Of a stretch of DNA of 64,000 bases, positions 33,149 through 42,645 are shown one piece after another (the first letter of the stretch is position 1; each line of letters begins with the position of its first letter). Below the pieces are notes generated by a model. The model did no database searches, was not told the origin of the DNA, and saw only the letters and a list, made by a program, of their open reading frames with translations. Origin of the DNA: Burkholderia sp. NRF60-BP8 (lineage in GTDB: Bacteria; Pseudomonadota; Gammaproteobacteria; Burkholderiales; Burkholderiaceae); assembly GCF_001522585.2 (NCBI RefSeq), contig NZ_CP013372.1, forward strand, positions 434,001 through 498,000, read 5' to 3'. Both the position numbers and the translations under genes were made by a program.

Positions 33149-35173
33149 ATGAGCGATCACGAGAATTTCCCTTTCTGGCTCAACCAGCCCTATGAACGCT
33201 GTCGACGCGTCGTGCCGGGCGCGATGCAATCCGAGACGGTGGCGGTGGAGGATGCGCTGACGCGCGTGACGGCGGCCGACGTTTTCGCGCTGGAGAATGT
33301 CCCGCCCGTTCCGCTCGCTGCGATCGAAGGCTATGCATTGCGCGCATCTGATACCGTACACGCGACGCATAGTGCGCCCGCCGAACTCGATTTCGAGTTC
33401 AGCCGACGCGCGCTGGCTTCGCCAGCGGGCAGTCCGGCGGCTCGCGCAATCGGCGCGCGGTGTGCGGTCGATGTTCCTCCGTATTTCGCACTGCCGGAAA
33501 ACGCCGACACCGTCGTCCCGAAAGGCAACGTTGAAATTACGCATCGCGGCGCCCGGTCTTTCCTGCTGTTGCACGCGCCGCTATCCGCCGGGCAACACGT
33601 CATCGCTCCCGGCAGCGAATATCGACAAGGCAGTCTGCTCCTGCCCAAGGGCAGCCGGATAACGGCCGAGCGGCGGATCGCGCTGATAGCGGCAGGCGTT
33701 CGCGATATCGAGGTTACCAAACGGCCGCGCATCGGCGTGGTGATCGTCGGATATGAACAGCGCGCGCCCGGAATTGCTCGCGAACGCTGGCAGCGGCCCG
33801 ACACGAGCGGACCGTATATCCGTGCGGTACTGCAGCGCTGGGGATACGAAGTCCACTCGGTCGAATACATCGAGCCTCCGGACATGGCGTTGTCGCCGCT
33901 CGAGGTGCAACAGAACGAGTACGCATTCAGGAAGAAGCTCGCCGAGCTCGCGCAACGTTATGACCTGATCGTCGGAGCCGGATTGCCTGCCAAGCCGCCC
34001 TTCCGGGATGTCGGACTGAATGCGCAACCGGTGTATTCGCGCGACGACGCGACCGTCGAGATCCAGCAAACACCGGCGGATCGTTTCAACTTCGGACGCA
34101 GCGACGATCGCTCGCCGCCGAAGAAAACCACGCTCACGTTCACGCGGCCGGACGGTACGCAGAGCGGGATGACGGTCATGACCAGCTACGATCAGGCCAC
34201 GCTGATCAACCTGCCGGGCCACACGAATGCGGTCGCTATGCTGATGCACGCGATCATGCCGCGCGTGCTCGATTTGCTCGAGCACGCCGCAACACCGGGG
34301 CCCCATTGGGAAGCCGGCATCATTGACCACAGCGTCGAGCGCGATGCTCGACTGAACGCGATGCGATGGGGCAATCTGCACCGCGGCGTCGATGGTAACC
34401 CGGTCGTTCGCCTGCTGCCGGCCGAAGATGACGGGTCGATCGGTGGTGTCGTCCATGCCGATGTGCTCGTCGCGATCCCCGCAGCGGACTATCCGATGGC
34501 GGCAGGTTCGTCCGTGCTGTTCCTGCGTCTCGATCGCGGCCTTGCCAGCGAGCCGCCGCGCCATGTCACGGCGACATCCGCCGAGGGAGCCGAACAAGCG
34601 TTGCCGGCGGTCGACACCCGCGTGGCCGCCCACGCGATCGACGACGCACGCACTATCGACCTTCGCGAAACATGGCAGCGGATCGATGCAACGTTCGCCG
34701 CCGATGCGTCACGCTTGCCGGGCGGACTCAACGGACCCGCGTCCGACGATGACATTGATGCATTGCAGGTCGCGCTGGGTACGACGCTGCCCGACGTTTT
34801 CATCGACAGTCTGCGCATTCACAATGGCCAGACGGCATTGGGCGATGCGTTTTCCGGAAGCGATGCGCTGCTGAGCGTTCACGAGATCCTCGCGCAATGG
34901 CGCATCTGGAAAGGTCTCGTGGACGGCGGCGATTTTGACGGCATGACATCGGAGCCGGAGCCCGGCATCGCCGACGACTGGTACAACCTGAAGTGGATTC
35001 CGTTCACCCACGACGGCAGTGGCAATCACCTGTGTGTCGACCTCGATCCCGCTGAAGGCGGCGTCGCCGGTCAAGTGATTCGGGTCTGGCATGATGATGC
35101 GCGGCGCGAGCGTGTCGCGGGGAGTTTTCCCGCGTGGCTGGCCGGCATCGCGTCGGCGCGACAATCAAGCTGA
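33149..35173 (+). CDS. Fusion of degenerate MoeA-like domain and SUKH (SMI1/KNR4) domain
   Basis: A 674-residue protein. Residues 1-~480 follow the MoeA (molybdopterin molybdenumtransferase) plan: ETVAVEDALTRVTAADVFA, IEGYALRASD in place of MDGYAVR, the RPRIGVVIVGYE MoCF-fold strand, and TLINLPGHTNAVAMLMHAIMPRVLDLL in place of LPGNPVA. The usual T-S-G-G-V-S loop reads VGAGLPAK, so transferase activity is doubtful. Residues ~502-674 (WQRIDATFAADA, LPDVFIDSLRIHNGQ, WIPFTHDGSGNHLCVDLDP) are a SUKH domain. SUKH proteins are often immunity proteins against nuclease toxins, and a secreted nuclease gene lies directly upstream. A TTG 17 codons earlier is an alternative start. Confidence 0.8.
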   Translation: MSDHENFPFWLNQPYERCRRVVPGAMQSETVAVEDALTRVTAADVFALENVPPVPLAAIEGYALRASDTVHATHSAPAELDFEFSRRALASPAGSPAARAIGARCAVDVPPYFALPENADTVVPKGNVEITHRGARSFLLLHAPLSAGQHVIAPGSEYRQGSLLLPKGSRITAERRIALIAAGVRDIEVTKRPRIGVVIVGYEQRAPGIARERWQRPDTSGPYIRAVLQRWGYEVHSVEYIEPPDMALSPLEVQQNEYAFRKKLAELAQRYDLIVGAGLPAKPPFRDVGLNAQPVYSRDDATVEIQQTPADRFNFGRSDDRSPPKKTTLTFTRPDGTQSGMTVMTSYDQATLINLPGHTNAVAMLMHAIMPRVLDLLEHAATPGPHWEAGIIDHSVERDARLNAMRWGNLHRGVDGNPVVRLLPAEDDGSIGGVVHADVLVAIPAADYPMAAGSSVLFLRLDRGLASEPPRHVTATSAEGAEQALPAVDTRVAAHAIDDARTIDLRETWQRIDATFAADASRLPGGLNGPASDDDIDALQVALGTTLPDVFIDSLRIHNGQTALGDAFSGSDALLSVHEILAQWRIWKGLVDGGDFDGMTSEPEPGIADDWYNLKWIPFTHDGSGNHLCVDLDPAEGGVAGQVIRVWHDDARRERVAGSFPAWLAGIASARQSS

Positions 35174-35269
35174 GTACTCATGGAGCGTGCAGTCGTGCCG
35201 CCTCGTCGATAACCAACGCGTGGCGCGATGTGGCGGGATGGCGGCCCAGACCCGACGGAGAAACGAACG

Positions 35270-35776
35270 ATGGTGTCGAAAAGCGTCCGCAAGGCGACGG
35301 TCGACGATGTTCCGGTGCTGACACGGATCCGGAACGATGCACATGCCAAGAAGGTCGCGCACCGCGACTACGTATGGGGCAAGGAGGGCGACGGATTCTC
35401 CGAAGGGTGGGTACGAAACCACGTCGCCAAGAAAGCCGTATACGTCGTCGAACAGGATGGCGCGCTGGTCGGAACGTTCTCGCTCGACTTCGACGATGAC
35501 AGGCACTGGGGGCCCCAAGCGCCGATTGCAGGCTACGTGCACGGCCTCTGTGTGCGGCAGGGTTTCAACGGCCTCGGGCTCGGCAGCTTCATGCTCGACT
35601 GGTGCGCTCATGAGGTGAGCCGCTTGAACCGGCGTTTGCTTCGACTCGACTGCAGCGCTGAAAACATCACGCTCTGCGCTTACTACGAGTCGCTGGGCTT
35701 TGTCCGCGTCGGATTGAAAGCGGACGGTATTGTCTGGTCTCTTTACGAAAAACCTGTCAGTTCGGGCCGCCGGTGA
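35270..35776 (+). CDS. GNAT-family N-acetyltransferase
   Basis: A 168-residue GNAT protein: KATVDDVPVLTRIRND at the start, VEQDGALVGTFSLDFDDD for the beta4 strand, VHGLCVRQGFNGLGLGSFMLDW for acetyl-CoA pyrophosphate binding, and LRLDCSAENITLCAYYESLGF for the C-terminal motif. The acyl acceptor is unknown. GGAG lies 9 bases before the ATG. The 3' end overlaps the TetR remnant on the other strand. Confidence 0.87.
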   Translation: MVSKSVRKATVDDVPVLTRIRNDAHAKKVAHRDYVWGKEGDGFSEGWVRNHVAKKAVYVVEQDGALVGTFSLDFDDDRHWGPQAPIAGYVHGLCVRQGFNGLGLGSFMLDWCAHEVSRLNRRLLRLDCSAENITLCAYYESLGFVRVGLKADGIVWSLYEKPVSSGRR

Positions 35777-36107
35777 TCGCGGCGGTCCTGCAGCGAACAT
35801 CGGCGACGGAATCCACGTCAGTCGGGGTCGCACGATCGAACACCACGCGTTCATCTGAAGCCGCGCCCCCGTTACCCTGCTGCACCGGCAAAAAGCCCGC
35901 TTTACGATAACTGTCGATCAGCCCGTCATAGAGCGAGAGATCGGCGCGGCTCCGCGCGATGAGCTGGGCGCCGGCGATGGCGGCGAAGATCGCCCGTGCC
36001 CGCTGTTTGCGCTCTCGGGCACCGACCACTGCCGCCGCGGACAGAACCTTGCCGCGCTACCGCGTCACGACGCAAGCTCAGGGGGCATGTATCGGTCACT
36101 CCGAATT
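35757..36107 (-). pseudogene. TetR-family regulator remnant (C-terminal part, frameshifted)
   Basis: ERKQRARAIFAAIAGAQLIARSRADLSLYDGLIDSYRKAGF is the last two helices of a TetR C-terminal domain. In the preceding 80 bp the matching residues (CPLSLRRDAVARQG) are in another frame, and the frame of the C-terminal part is closed by a TAG just upstream. No helix-turn-helix domain is found. It is therefore a decayed fragment. Confidence 0.65.
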
Positions 36108-36241
36108 CGTCACGGAATGCTCGACTTGCAATTGTGGAATAGTGTTTGATGTCCAAGGCGATCGGATGCGAACGGATTGCATGGATCGCGACGGCGGATT
36201 GACCCTGGCACGAAAGCCCGACCTATACAGGAAGCGACAGT

Positions 36242-36583
36242 ATGAAAATGGATGCGTTTGCCTTTGGCACGACCAACTGGGCCGAAATCGAACGAACGGA
36301 ACATCGAGGAGAAACCGGCGTCGCTTATTGGCGCACGCGGTTCTTTGGTGAAGAGCCGAACCGGATCCGTGTGCGGATGGTGGAATACACGCCCGGCTAC
36401 CTCGCCGATCACTGGTGCCAAAAAGGGCATGTTCTTTTCTGTATGGAAGGCGAACTGGAAACGACGCTCGAGGACGGGCGGAAGTTCGTTTTGACGGCGG
36501 GCATGAGCTACCAGGTTGGCGACAACGCGGAGCCACATCAGTCCTACACCCGGACCGGTGCGAAACTTTTCATTGTCGACTGA
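36242..36583 (+). CDS. DHCW-motif cupin-fold protein
   Basis: A 113-residue single-domain cupin. It contains TNWAEIERTEHRGETGVAYWRTR, the family motif LADHWCQKGHVLFCMEGELETTLEDGRKF and the second cupin box SYQVGDNAEPHQSYT. Named in databases by the DHCW sequence; no activity has been assigned. AGGAAG precedes the ATG by 7 bases. It stands in the accessory stretch with no operon partner. Confidence 0.88.
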   Translation: MKMDAFAFGTTNWAEIERTEHRGETGVAYWRTRFFGEEPNRIRVRMVEYTPGYLADHWCQKGHVLFCMEGELETTLEDGRKFVLTAGMSYQVGDNAEPHQSYTRTGAKLFIVD

Positions 36584-36743
36584 TCCGGGTGTCCGCGCGT
36601 TTTTTTCAGTCCGCTTTCGGATGCCCCGGACGTCTCATACGGGGCGATCGAGCGGGTAACGGGCTACCACCGCATGTGGCACCGTTGCGGTCATCGCACC
36701 ATCGCATCAGCATGCTGTCTGATCCATCCATCGGGGAGAGCTC

Positions 36744-37118
36744 ATGTTTGACCACGTCAAATTCGGCGTCAGCGACTACGCCGCCAGCAAGGCGTTTTTC
36801 CTCAGGGCACTGGAACCGCTGGGTGCCGAAATCGTCGGGGAACGCGAGCCGTCGTGCGGGATCGAGATCGGACTGCCCAGCAAGTCTTCGCTGTGTTTGT
36901 TCCCGACCGACGAGAAACCGGCGCAACTCCACATCGCGTTCGTGGCCGACACGCGGCAGCAAGTCGATGCGTTCCATCGCGCGGCGCTGGAGGCCGGCGG
37001 GAAAGACAATGGCGCGCCCGGGCTGCGGCCGCATTATCACGCGAACTACTACGCGGCGTTCGTCATCGGTCCGGATGGACACAATATCGAGGCGGTGTGT
37101 CATCGGGCGGAGGGGTGA
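36744..37118 (+). CDS. VOC-family (glyoxalase/dioxygenase fold) protein
   Basis: A 124-residue protein starting MFDHVKFGVSDYAASKAFFLRALEPLG, the usual VOC opening with a metal-ligand His at position 4, followed by QLHIAFVADTRQQVDAFHRAALEAGGKDNGAPGLRPHYHANYYAAFVIGPDGHNIEAVCH. It resembles the lyase-like VOC proteins common in Burkholderia. Substrate unknown. Its stop overlaps the next start (TGATG), suggesting translational coupling. Confidence 0.88.
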   Translation: MFDHVKFGVSDYAASKAFFLRALEPLGAEIVGEREPSCGIEIGLPSKSSLCLFPTDEKPAQLHIAFVADTRQQVDAFHRAALEAGGKDNGAPGLRPHYHANYYAAFVIGPDGHNIEAVCHRAEG

Positions 37119-37795
37119 TGCGCTGGATCGGTAAAACGCTCGCGGCGATCGCAAGCATCGCGTTCGTCGGCATTGCCTGCGTTCAGGCAGCGCCCCGCGA
37201 AACTGCATTCCCGCGCTTCACGCAGACGGAAGGCAAGCTCGACGGCGACGGGCTTCCGCTCTCCGGCGTGAAGCTCTGCGTGCTGCCCGACCGTGCGCCG
37301 TGCTTCGAGATGCCGCCGGCGCCGCTTCCCCATTCTTCGAAGGCGCTGTACCAGTTCGGCCTGAATCCACGGTCTGAGCGGTTGCCGATTGCGTCCGGCG
37401 GCTCGTGGGTGTTCTTCTCCTGAATGTTCTCGGGTGGCGGCAGCGGGATGCTGGAGCGCGTGGCGGTGCTGCGCGTTGGCGCGAACGGCAAGATCGAGAA
37501 TCTGATGCCGAAGGTCACGCAGACGGAAATGGCCGATCGCGCGATGTGGAACGTGCCGGAGGTGTCGCCGTATCCGCTGTTTGTCCGCGCGGACGCCGAG
37601 TGGCAAGAGGGCGAAGTGCATTTCGACAAGCACTTCTTCGAAGTCGACGCATGGGTGTTCGACTCTGCCGTCCATCAATACGCGAAGCGCTTTTCTTATC
37701 GCACGAGCACACGCTACGACAGAGGCGAGGGTTCGGACCACGTGCTGGCCGCCGAGCGCGCGGAAATCCTGCGTCGCCTTTCAGCGGGCAAGTAA
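37118..37795 (+). pseudogene. Exported hypothetical protein interrupted by an in-frame TGA
   Basis: A 226-codon frame with signal peptide MRWIGKTLAAIASIAFVGIACVQA is cut at codon 102 by TGA (37421-37423). The same frame continues at once with ATG and MFSGGGSGMLERVAVLRV to the end. Sequence on both sides looks coding and continuous (SGGSWVFFS-stop-MFSGGGSG). Most likely a recent nonsense mutation in an exported protein of unknown function. A sequencing error, or two coupled proteins with a TGAATG restart, are alternatives. Confidence 0.65.
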
Positions 37796-37800
37796 CGCGG

Positions 37801-38787
37801 TTATCGCTGCGTGTCCCCGTACGTCTCCTTGCACACTGCACGCAGCGCATCGACGAGCAGATCGCGCGCGGGCGACTGCGAATCGGCGGAGCGCGTGAAC
37901 AGCGCGATGGGCGGCAGCGTCCATACCAGCGAATACGGCACGATCGCCACGCCGGCGATCCGCACGAGTTCTTCCGCGATATCGGCCGGCACGATCGACA
38001 CGGCCTCGTCGCTCGACGCGATCATTTCGCCGATCAGCTTCGACGAGTAGCTTTCGACGATCGGCACGGGCGGCGCGATGCCGGCCGACAGGAACAGGTC
38101 GGTCACCTGTTCGCGCATCGGCGTATGCGGCGCGCCGAGAATCCAGTCGAGCGCGTGCAGCTTGTGCCAGTCCAGCGGCGTGCGGGCGAGCTTCGCCGCC
38201 AGCCGCCGGCTCGCGATCATGCGCGGCTGCTGCTGATACAGCACTTCGAACGAAACTTGCCCGAGATCGATCGCCGACGACGCGCGCCCGATCACGATGT
38301 CGACACTGTGATCGCGCAGTTGCAGCAGCAACTGATCGCTGGTGCCTTCGTGAATCGTGACGGTCAGGCGTCGCTCCATGCGCGCTTGCAGCCACTTCAG
38401 CGCGGCCGACAGCATCTGGCCGGAGATGAACGGAATCACGCCGATGTGCAGATGGGCCGCATGCCCGGCGGCGACGGCCTCCATCTCGCGGGCGAGGTGG
38501 TCGAGATCCTTGATCATCGCTTTCGCCCGTTCGAGCACGACCGCGCCGAGCGCGGTGGGCCGCATGCCGCGCGACGAGCGCTCGAACAGCGGCGTGCCGA
38601 ACATGCTCTCCAGTTCGGACAGCGCGTTGGTCACGGCCGGCTGGCTGCTCGCCATGTGCTCGGCGACGCGCGTCAGCGATCCGTGCTGCTGGATCTGCAA
38701 CAACAGCACCAGATGCCGAATCTTCAGACGAGCGCCGAGCCGCCTGACCACGTCGTTGGCGTCAAAATTCATTGACTGGTCATGCAT
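37801..38787 (-). CDS. LysR-family transcriptional regulator
   Basis: A 328-residue LysR protein with the helix-turn-helix HLVLLLQIQQHGSLTRVAEHMASSQPAVTNALSELESMFG and the effector-binding domain HLHIGVIPFISGQMLSAALKWLQARMERRLTVTIHEGTSDQLL, of the GbpR/pca-type branch with DIVIGRASS. It is divergent from the malic enzyme gene with a 119-bp gap and probably controls it. The ATG before HDQSMNFD is used; MNFDAN five codons on is equally possible as neither has a clear ribosome site. Confidence 0.87.
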   Translation of the reverse strand: MHDQSMNFDANDVVRRLGARLKIRHLVLLLQIQQHGSLTRVAEHMASSQPAVTNALSELESMFGTPLFERSSRGMRPTALGAVVLERAKAMIKDLDHLAREMEAVAAGHAAHLHIGVIPFISGQMLSAALKWLQARMERRLTVTIHEGTSDQLLLQLRDHSVDIVIGRASSAIDLGQVSFEVLYQQQPRMIASRRLAAKLARTPLDWHKLHALDWILGAPHTPMREQVTDLFLSAGIAPPVPIVESYSSKLIGEMIASSDEAVSIVPADIAEELVRIAGVAIVPYSLVWTLPPIALFTRSADSQSPARDLLVDALRAVCKETYGDTQR

Positions 38788-38906
38788 TCATCAGGAAAAA
38801 GTGATGAACCGATATTAAAACAGAATCATCACGTTATGGCGGATCCCTAGAATCACCTTCATGGATCGCGCCGGGACTGGCCTGGCGCCCACGCCGGGAC
38901 CCCAAC

Positions 38907-41198
38907 ATGAAACAGACAGAGACACAGCAGCAGGCCGCGTTCGACTATCACGAGTTTCCGACCCCCGGGAAAATCTCGGTCGTGGCGAGCAAGCCGCTGG
39001 TGACCCAGCGCGATCTGGCGCTGGCCTATACGCCCGGCGTGGCGAGCGTGTGCGAGTCGATCGCCGCCGATCCGCTGCAGGCGCACCGCTTCACGAGCCG
39101 CGGCAATCTCGTCGGCGTGATCACGAACGGCACCGCCGTGCTCGGTCTCGGCAACATCGGCCCGCTCGCGTCGAAGCCGGTGATGGAAGGCAAGGCCGTC
39201 CTGTTCAAGAAGTTCGCCGGGATCGACGTGTTCGACATCGAGATCAACGAGACCGATCCGGACAAGCTGGTCGACATCATCGCCGGCCTCGAGCCCACGT
39301 TCGGCGGCATCAACCTCGAGGACATCAAGGCGCCGGAATGCTTCACCGTCGAGCAGAAGCTGCGCGAACGCATGAAGATTCCGGTCTTCCACGACGATCA
39401 GCACGGCACCGCCATTACCGTTTCCGCCGCGTTCATCAACGGGCTGAAGGTCGTCGGGAAGTCGATCAAGGAAGTGAAGGTCGTGACGTCGGGCGCCGGC
39501 GCGGCCGCGCTCGCGTGCCTGGACCTGCTGGTCGACCTCGGGCTGCCGGTGGAAAACGTCTGGGTGACCGACATCGAAGGCGTCGTCTATCGCGGCCGTA
39601 CCGCGCTGATGGATCCGGCCAAGTCGCGCTTCGCGCAGGAAACCGAGGCGCGCAAGCTCGCCGACGTGATCGGCGGCGCGGATGTGTTCCTGGGGCTGTC
39701 GGTGGGCGGCATTCTCACGGCGGAGATGCTCAAGGAAATGGCGGCGCGCCCGCTGATTCTCGCGCTGGCCAATCCGACGCCGGAAATCTTCCCGGAACTC
39801 GCGCACGAGACGCGCGACGACGTCGTCATCGCGACGGGCCGCTCGGACTACCCGAACCAGGTCAACAACGTCCTGTGCTTCCCGTACATTTTCCGCGGCG
39901 CGCTGGACGTGGGTGCGACGACGATCACGCGCGAGATGGAGATCGCCGCGGTGCACGCGATCGCGGGGCTGGCCGAGGAAGAGCAGAACGAAGTCGTCGC
40001 GGCGGCCTACGGTGCATACGATGTGTCGTTCGGCCCGCAATACCTGATTCCGAAGCCGTTCGACCCGCGCCTGATCGTGCGGATCGCGCCGGCCGTGGCG
40101 AAGGCGGCGATGGAAGGCGGCGTGGCGACGCGTCCGCTCGCGAATCTCGATGCGTACGTCGAACAGTTGCAGCAATTCGTCTATCACTCGGGCGCGTTCA
40201 TGAAGCCGCTGTTCGCGACTGCGCGTCAGCTCGTGCGCGACGGCGGCAAGGCGCGGCTCGTGTTCACCGAAGGCGAAGACGAGCGCGTGCTGCGTGCGGT
40301 GCAGGTCATCGTCGACGAGAAGCTGGCGCGGCCGATTCTGGTCGGGCGTCCGGAGGTGCTGCTCGCGCGCATCGAGCGGTTCGGCCTGCGCTTGCGGCTC
40401 GGTCAGGACGTCGAAGTAACCAATCCGGAATACGACGAGCGTTTCCCGCAGTACTGGACGAAGTATTGGGAACTGCGGTGCCGCGACGGTATTTCGAAGG
40501 AAATGGCGCGCGTGGAGATGCGCCGCCGCCTGACGCTGATCGGCGCGATGATGGTGCAGCTCGGCGACGCGGACGGGATGATCTGCGGGACGGTGGGCGA
40601 GTATCACAATCACCTGCGGTTCGTGGACGAAGTGATCGGCAAGAAGCCCGGTGCGTCGACGTACGCGGCGATGAACATCCTGTTGCTCGATCAGCGGACG
40701 GTCGCGCTGGTGGATACGCACGTGAACGACAACCCGGATGCGGAGCAGATCGCGGAATTCACGATCGCGGCGGCGCGGCAGATGGAATGGCTGAATCTGA
40801 CGCCGAAGGTGGCGCTGCTGTCGCGGTCGAATTTCGGGTCGGGGAGTGCGGCTTCCGGCGTGAAGATGCGCCGGGCGCTGGAGATCGTGCGGGAGCAGGC
40901 GCCGGATATCGAGGCGGATGGCGAGATGCATGGCGACTGCGCGCTCGATGAAGGGCTGCGGGCGAAGCTGCTGCCGATGTCGCCGTTGAAGGGGGCGGCG
41001 AATTTGCTGGTCTGTCCGAACGTGGATGCCGGCAACATCGCGTACAACCTGCTCAAGACGGAAGCGGGGAGCAATGTGGCGGTGGGGCCGTTCTTGCTCG
41101 GCGTCAATGCGCCGGTGAACATTCTTACGTCCAGCGCAACCGTGCGGCGGATCGTGAATATGGCCGCTTTGACCGTGATCGAGGCCAATCGAGGGTGA
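38907..41198 (+). CDS. maeB: NADP-dependent malic enzyme with C-terminal phosphotransacetylase-like domain
   Basis: A 763-residue two-domain protein. The N-terminal malic enzyme half shows [55 protein letters not shown], and [20 protein letters not shown], with [17 protein letters not shown] for NADP binding. The C-terminal half (from about residue 430) matches the Pta fold ([49 protein letters not shown]), as in MaeB, where it senses acetyl-CoA. Reaction: malate + NADP to pyruvate + CO2 + NADPH. The divergent LysR is the likely regulator. Confidence 0.93.
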   Translation: MKQTETQQQAAFDYHEFPTPGKISVVASKPLVTQRDLALAYTPGVASVCESIAADPLQAHRFTSRGNLVGVITNGTAVLGLGNIGPLASKPVMEGKAVLFKKFAGIDVFDIEINETDPDKLVDIIAGLEPTFGGINLEDIKAPECFTVEQKLRERMKIPVFHDDQHGTAITVSAAFINGLKVVGKSIKEVKVVTSGAGAAALACLDLLVDLGLPVENVWVTDIEGVVYRGRTALMDPAKSRFAQETEARKLADVIGGADVFLGLSVGGILTAEMLKEMAARPLILALANPTPEIFPELAHETRDDVVIATGRSDYPNQVNNVLCFPYIFRGALDVGATTITREMEIAAVHAIAGLAEEEQNEVVAAAYGAYDVSFGPQYLIPKPFDPRLIVRIAPAVAKAAMEGGVATRPLANLDAYVEQLQQFVYHSGAFMKPLFATARQLVRDGGKARLVFTEGEDERVLRAVQVIVDEKLARPILVGRPEVLLARIERFGLRLRLGQDVEVTNPEYDERFPQYWTKYWELRCRDGISKEMARVEMRRRLTLIGAMMVQLGDADGMICGTVGEYHNHLRFVDEVIGKKPGASTYAAMNILLLDQRTVALVDTHVNDNPDAEQIAEFTIAAARQMEWLNLTPKVALLSRSNFGSGSAASGVKMRRALEIVREQAPDIEADGEMHGDCALDEGLRAKLLPMSPLKGAANLLVCPNVDAGNIAYNLLKTEAGSNVAVGPFLLGVNAPVNILTSSATVRRIVNMAALTVIEANRG

Positions 41199-41433
41199 CG
41201 GGCTGAGGGATCGCTGGGGGAGGGGCGGTTACGGACGCGCCTCCGGGTTGACCCGCGCGCCGCTCCCCATTTGATGACCAAACCGCAAGACCTAGTGCAT
41301 AGATATCGTTTGCCGAGCCCTTAATGACTATCGACAATCGTGGCTCGAATTCACCGCCGCGGCGCCAGAAGCGCCTTGGTGGCCGGCACGCGGCGGCTAT
41401 CCCGGCCGGCCGTGCCCACCCGCTCACGACGAC

Positions 41434-42633
41434 ATGTACGCGTTCACGCCCTCATTCCAAAACCCTGCCGGTTCGCCGATCCGCGAGTTGTTCAAGTACC
41501 TGTCCGAACCGGGCATGATTTCCTTCGCGGGCGGTTACCCGGCCAGCGACCTGTTCGATGTCGACGGCCTGAATGCGGCCGCCGAACGCGCATACGCGCA
41601 GCCCGTTCGCTGCCTGCAATACGGCCCCACCGACGGCCTCGCCGAACTGAAGCAGCAACTGATCGCGCTGATGGCGCGGCGCGGCGTCGCCTGCACGCTG
41701 GCCGAGCTGCTCGTCACGACCGGGTCGCAGCAAGGGCTCGACCTGCTGCTGCGCGTGATGGTGTCGCCCGGCGACGTCGTGCTGACCGAACAGCCGGCCT
41801 ATCCGGCCACGCTGCAGGCGATGCGCTTGCAACAGGCGCGCATCGTGACGATTCCCGTCGACGGTGAAGGGCTCGACGTCGATCGTCTCGGCGAACGACT
41901 CGCGTCCGGCGCGATCGCGCAGCCGAAGCTGCTCTACACGGTCCCGACCTTCGCGAACCCGACGGGTGCGACGCTCACGCGCGAACGCCGGCTGAAGCTG
42001 CTGCGTCTCGCGGTGCAATACCGTTTCCTGATCGTCGAGGACGATCCGTACGGCGACCTGCGTTTCGCAGGCGAAGCCGTGCCGTCGATGCTCGCGCTGG
42101 CCGGCGAAGTGGACGGCGCGCGCGACTGGATCGTGCATTTCGCGAGCCTGTCGAAGATCGTCGCGCCGGGGCTGCGCGTGGGCTGGACGATCGCGCCGGC
42201 CGAAATCGCGCGGCGCTGCGTGATCGCGAAGCAGACGGTCGATCTGTGCAGCGCGCCGTGGACGCAGGCGACCGCCGCCGAATACCTGGCCGATGGCGCG
42301 CTCGAACGCCATCTGCCGCGCATCACGGCCGCGTACCGGCGCAAATGCGACGCGATGTGCGACGCGCTGCGCGACGGTTTCGGCGATGCAATCGCATTCC
42401 ATCGTCCCGAAGGCGGGATGTTCGTGTGGGCACGGATCGGCGCGGTGCCGTCGGACGTGCTGCTGCAGCAGGCGATCGCCAACAGGATCGTGTTCGTGCC
42501 CGGCAACGCGTTCTTCGCGGACAACGTCGACGCAGCGTCGCTGCGCCTGTCGTTCGCCGCGCCGGACGTCGATGCGATCAGGGAAGGCGTCGCGCGCCTC
42601 GTGCGCGCGTATGGTGCGGCGCGGGCCGCGTGA
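41434..42633 (+). CDS. PLP-dependent aminotransferase, class I/II (2-aminoadipate/MocR-like fold)
   Basis: A 399-residue aminotransferase. Key parts are MISFAGGYPASDLFD, LQYGPTDGLAELKQQL, TTGSQQGLDLLLRVM, FANPTGATLTRERR, VEDDPYGDLRF and the Schiff-base lysine K241 in ASLSKIVAPGLRVGW. It resembles LysN-type 2-aminoadipate and other multi-substrate aminotransferases; no helix-turn-helix domain is attached. It is followed within 12 bp by a 63-residue gene and then a PNPOx-like gene, suggesting a small PLP-linked operon. Confidence 0.85.
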   Translation: MYAFTPSFQNPAGSPIRELFKYLSEPGMISFAGGYPASDLFDVDGLNAAAERAYAQPVRCLQYGPTDGLAELKQQLIALMARRGVACTLAELLVTTGSQQGLDLLLRVMVSPGDVVLTEQPAYPATLQAMRLQQARIVTIPVDGEGLDVDRLGERLASGAIAQPKLLYTVPTFANPTGATLTRERRLKLLRLAVQYRFLIVEDDPYGDLRFAGEAVPSMLALAGEVDGARDWIVHFASLSKIVAPGLRVGWTIAPAEIARRCVIAKQTVDLCSAPWTQATAAEYLADGALERHLPRITAAYRRKCDAMCDALRDGFGDAIAFHRPEGGMFVWARIGAVPSDVLLQQAIANRIVFVPGNAFFADNVDAASLRLSFAAPDVDAIREGVARLVRAYGAARAA

Positions 42634-42645
42634 GGAGACATCGAC

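Noticed and set aside
37421..37423. TGA as a selenocysteine codon
   Set aside because: No selenoprotein family is recognised, no selenocysteine-insertion-like hairpin was evident and the residue context is not redox-like; nonsense mutation is simpler.
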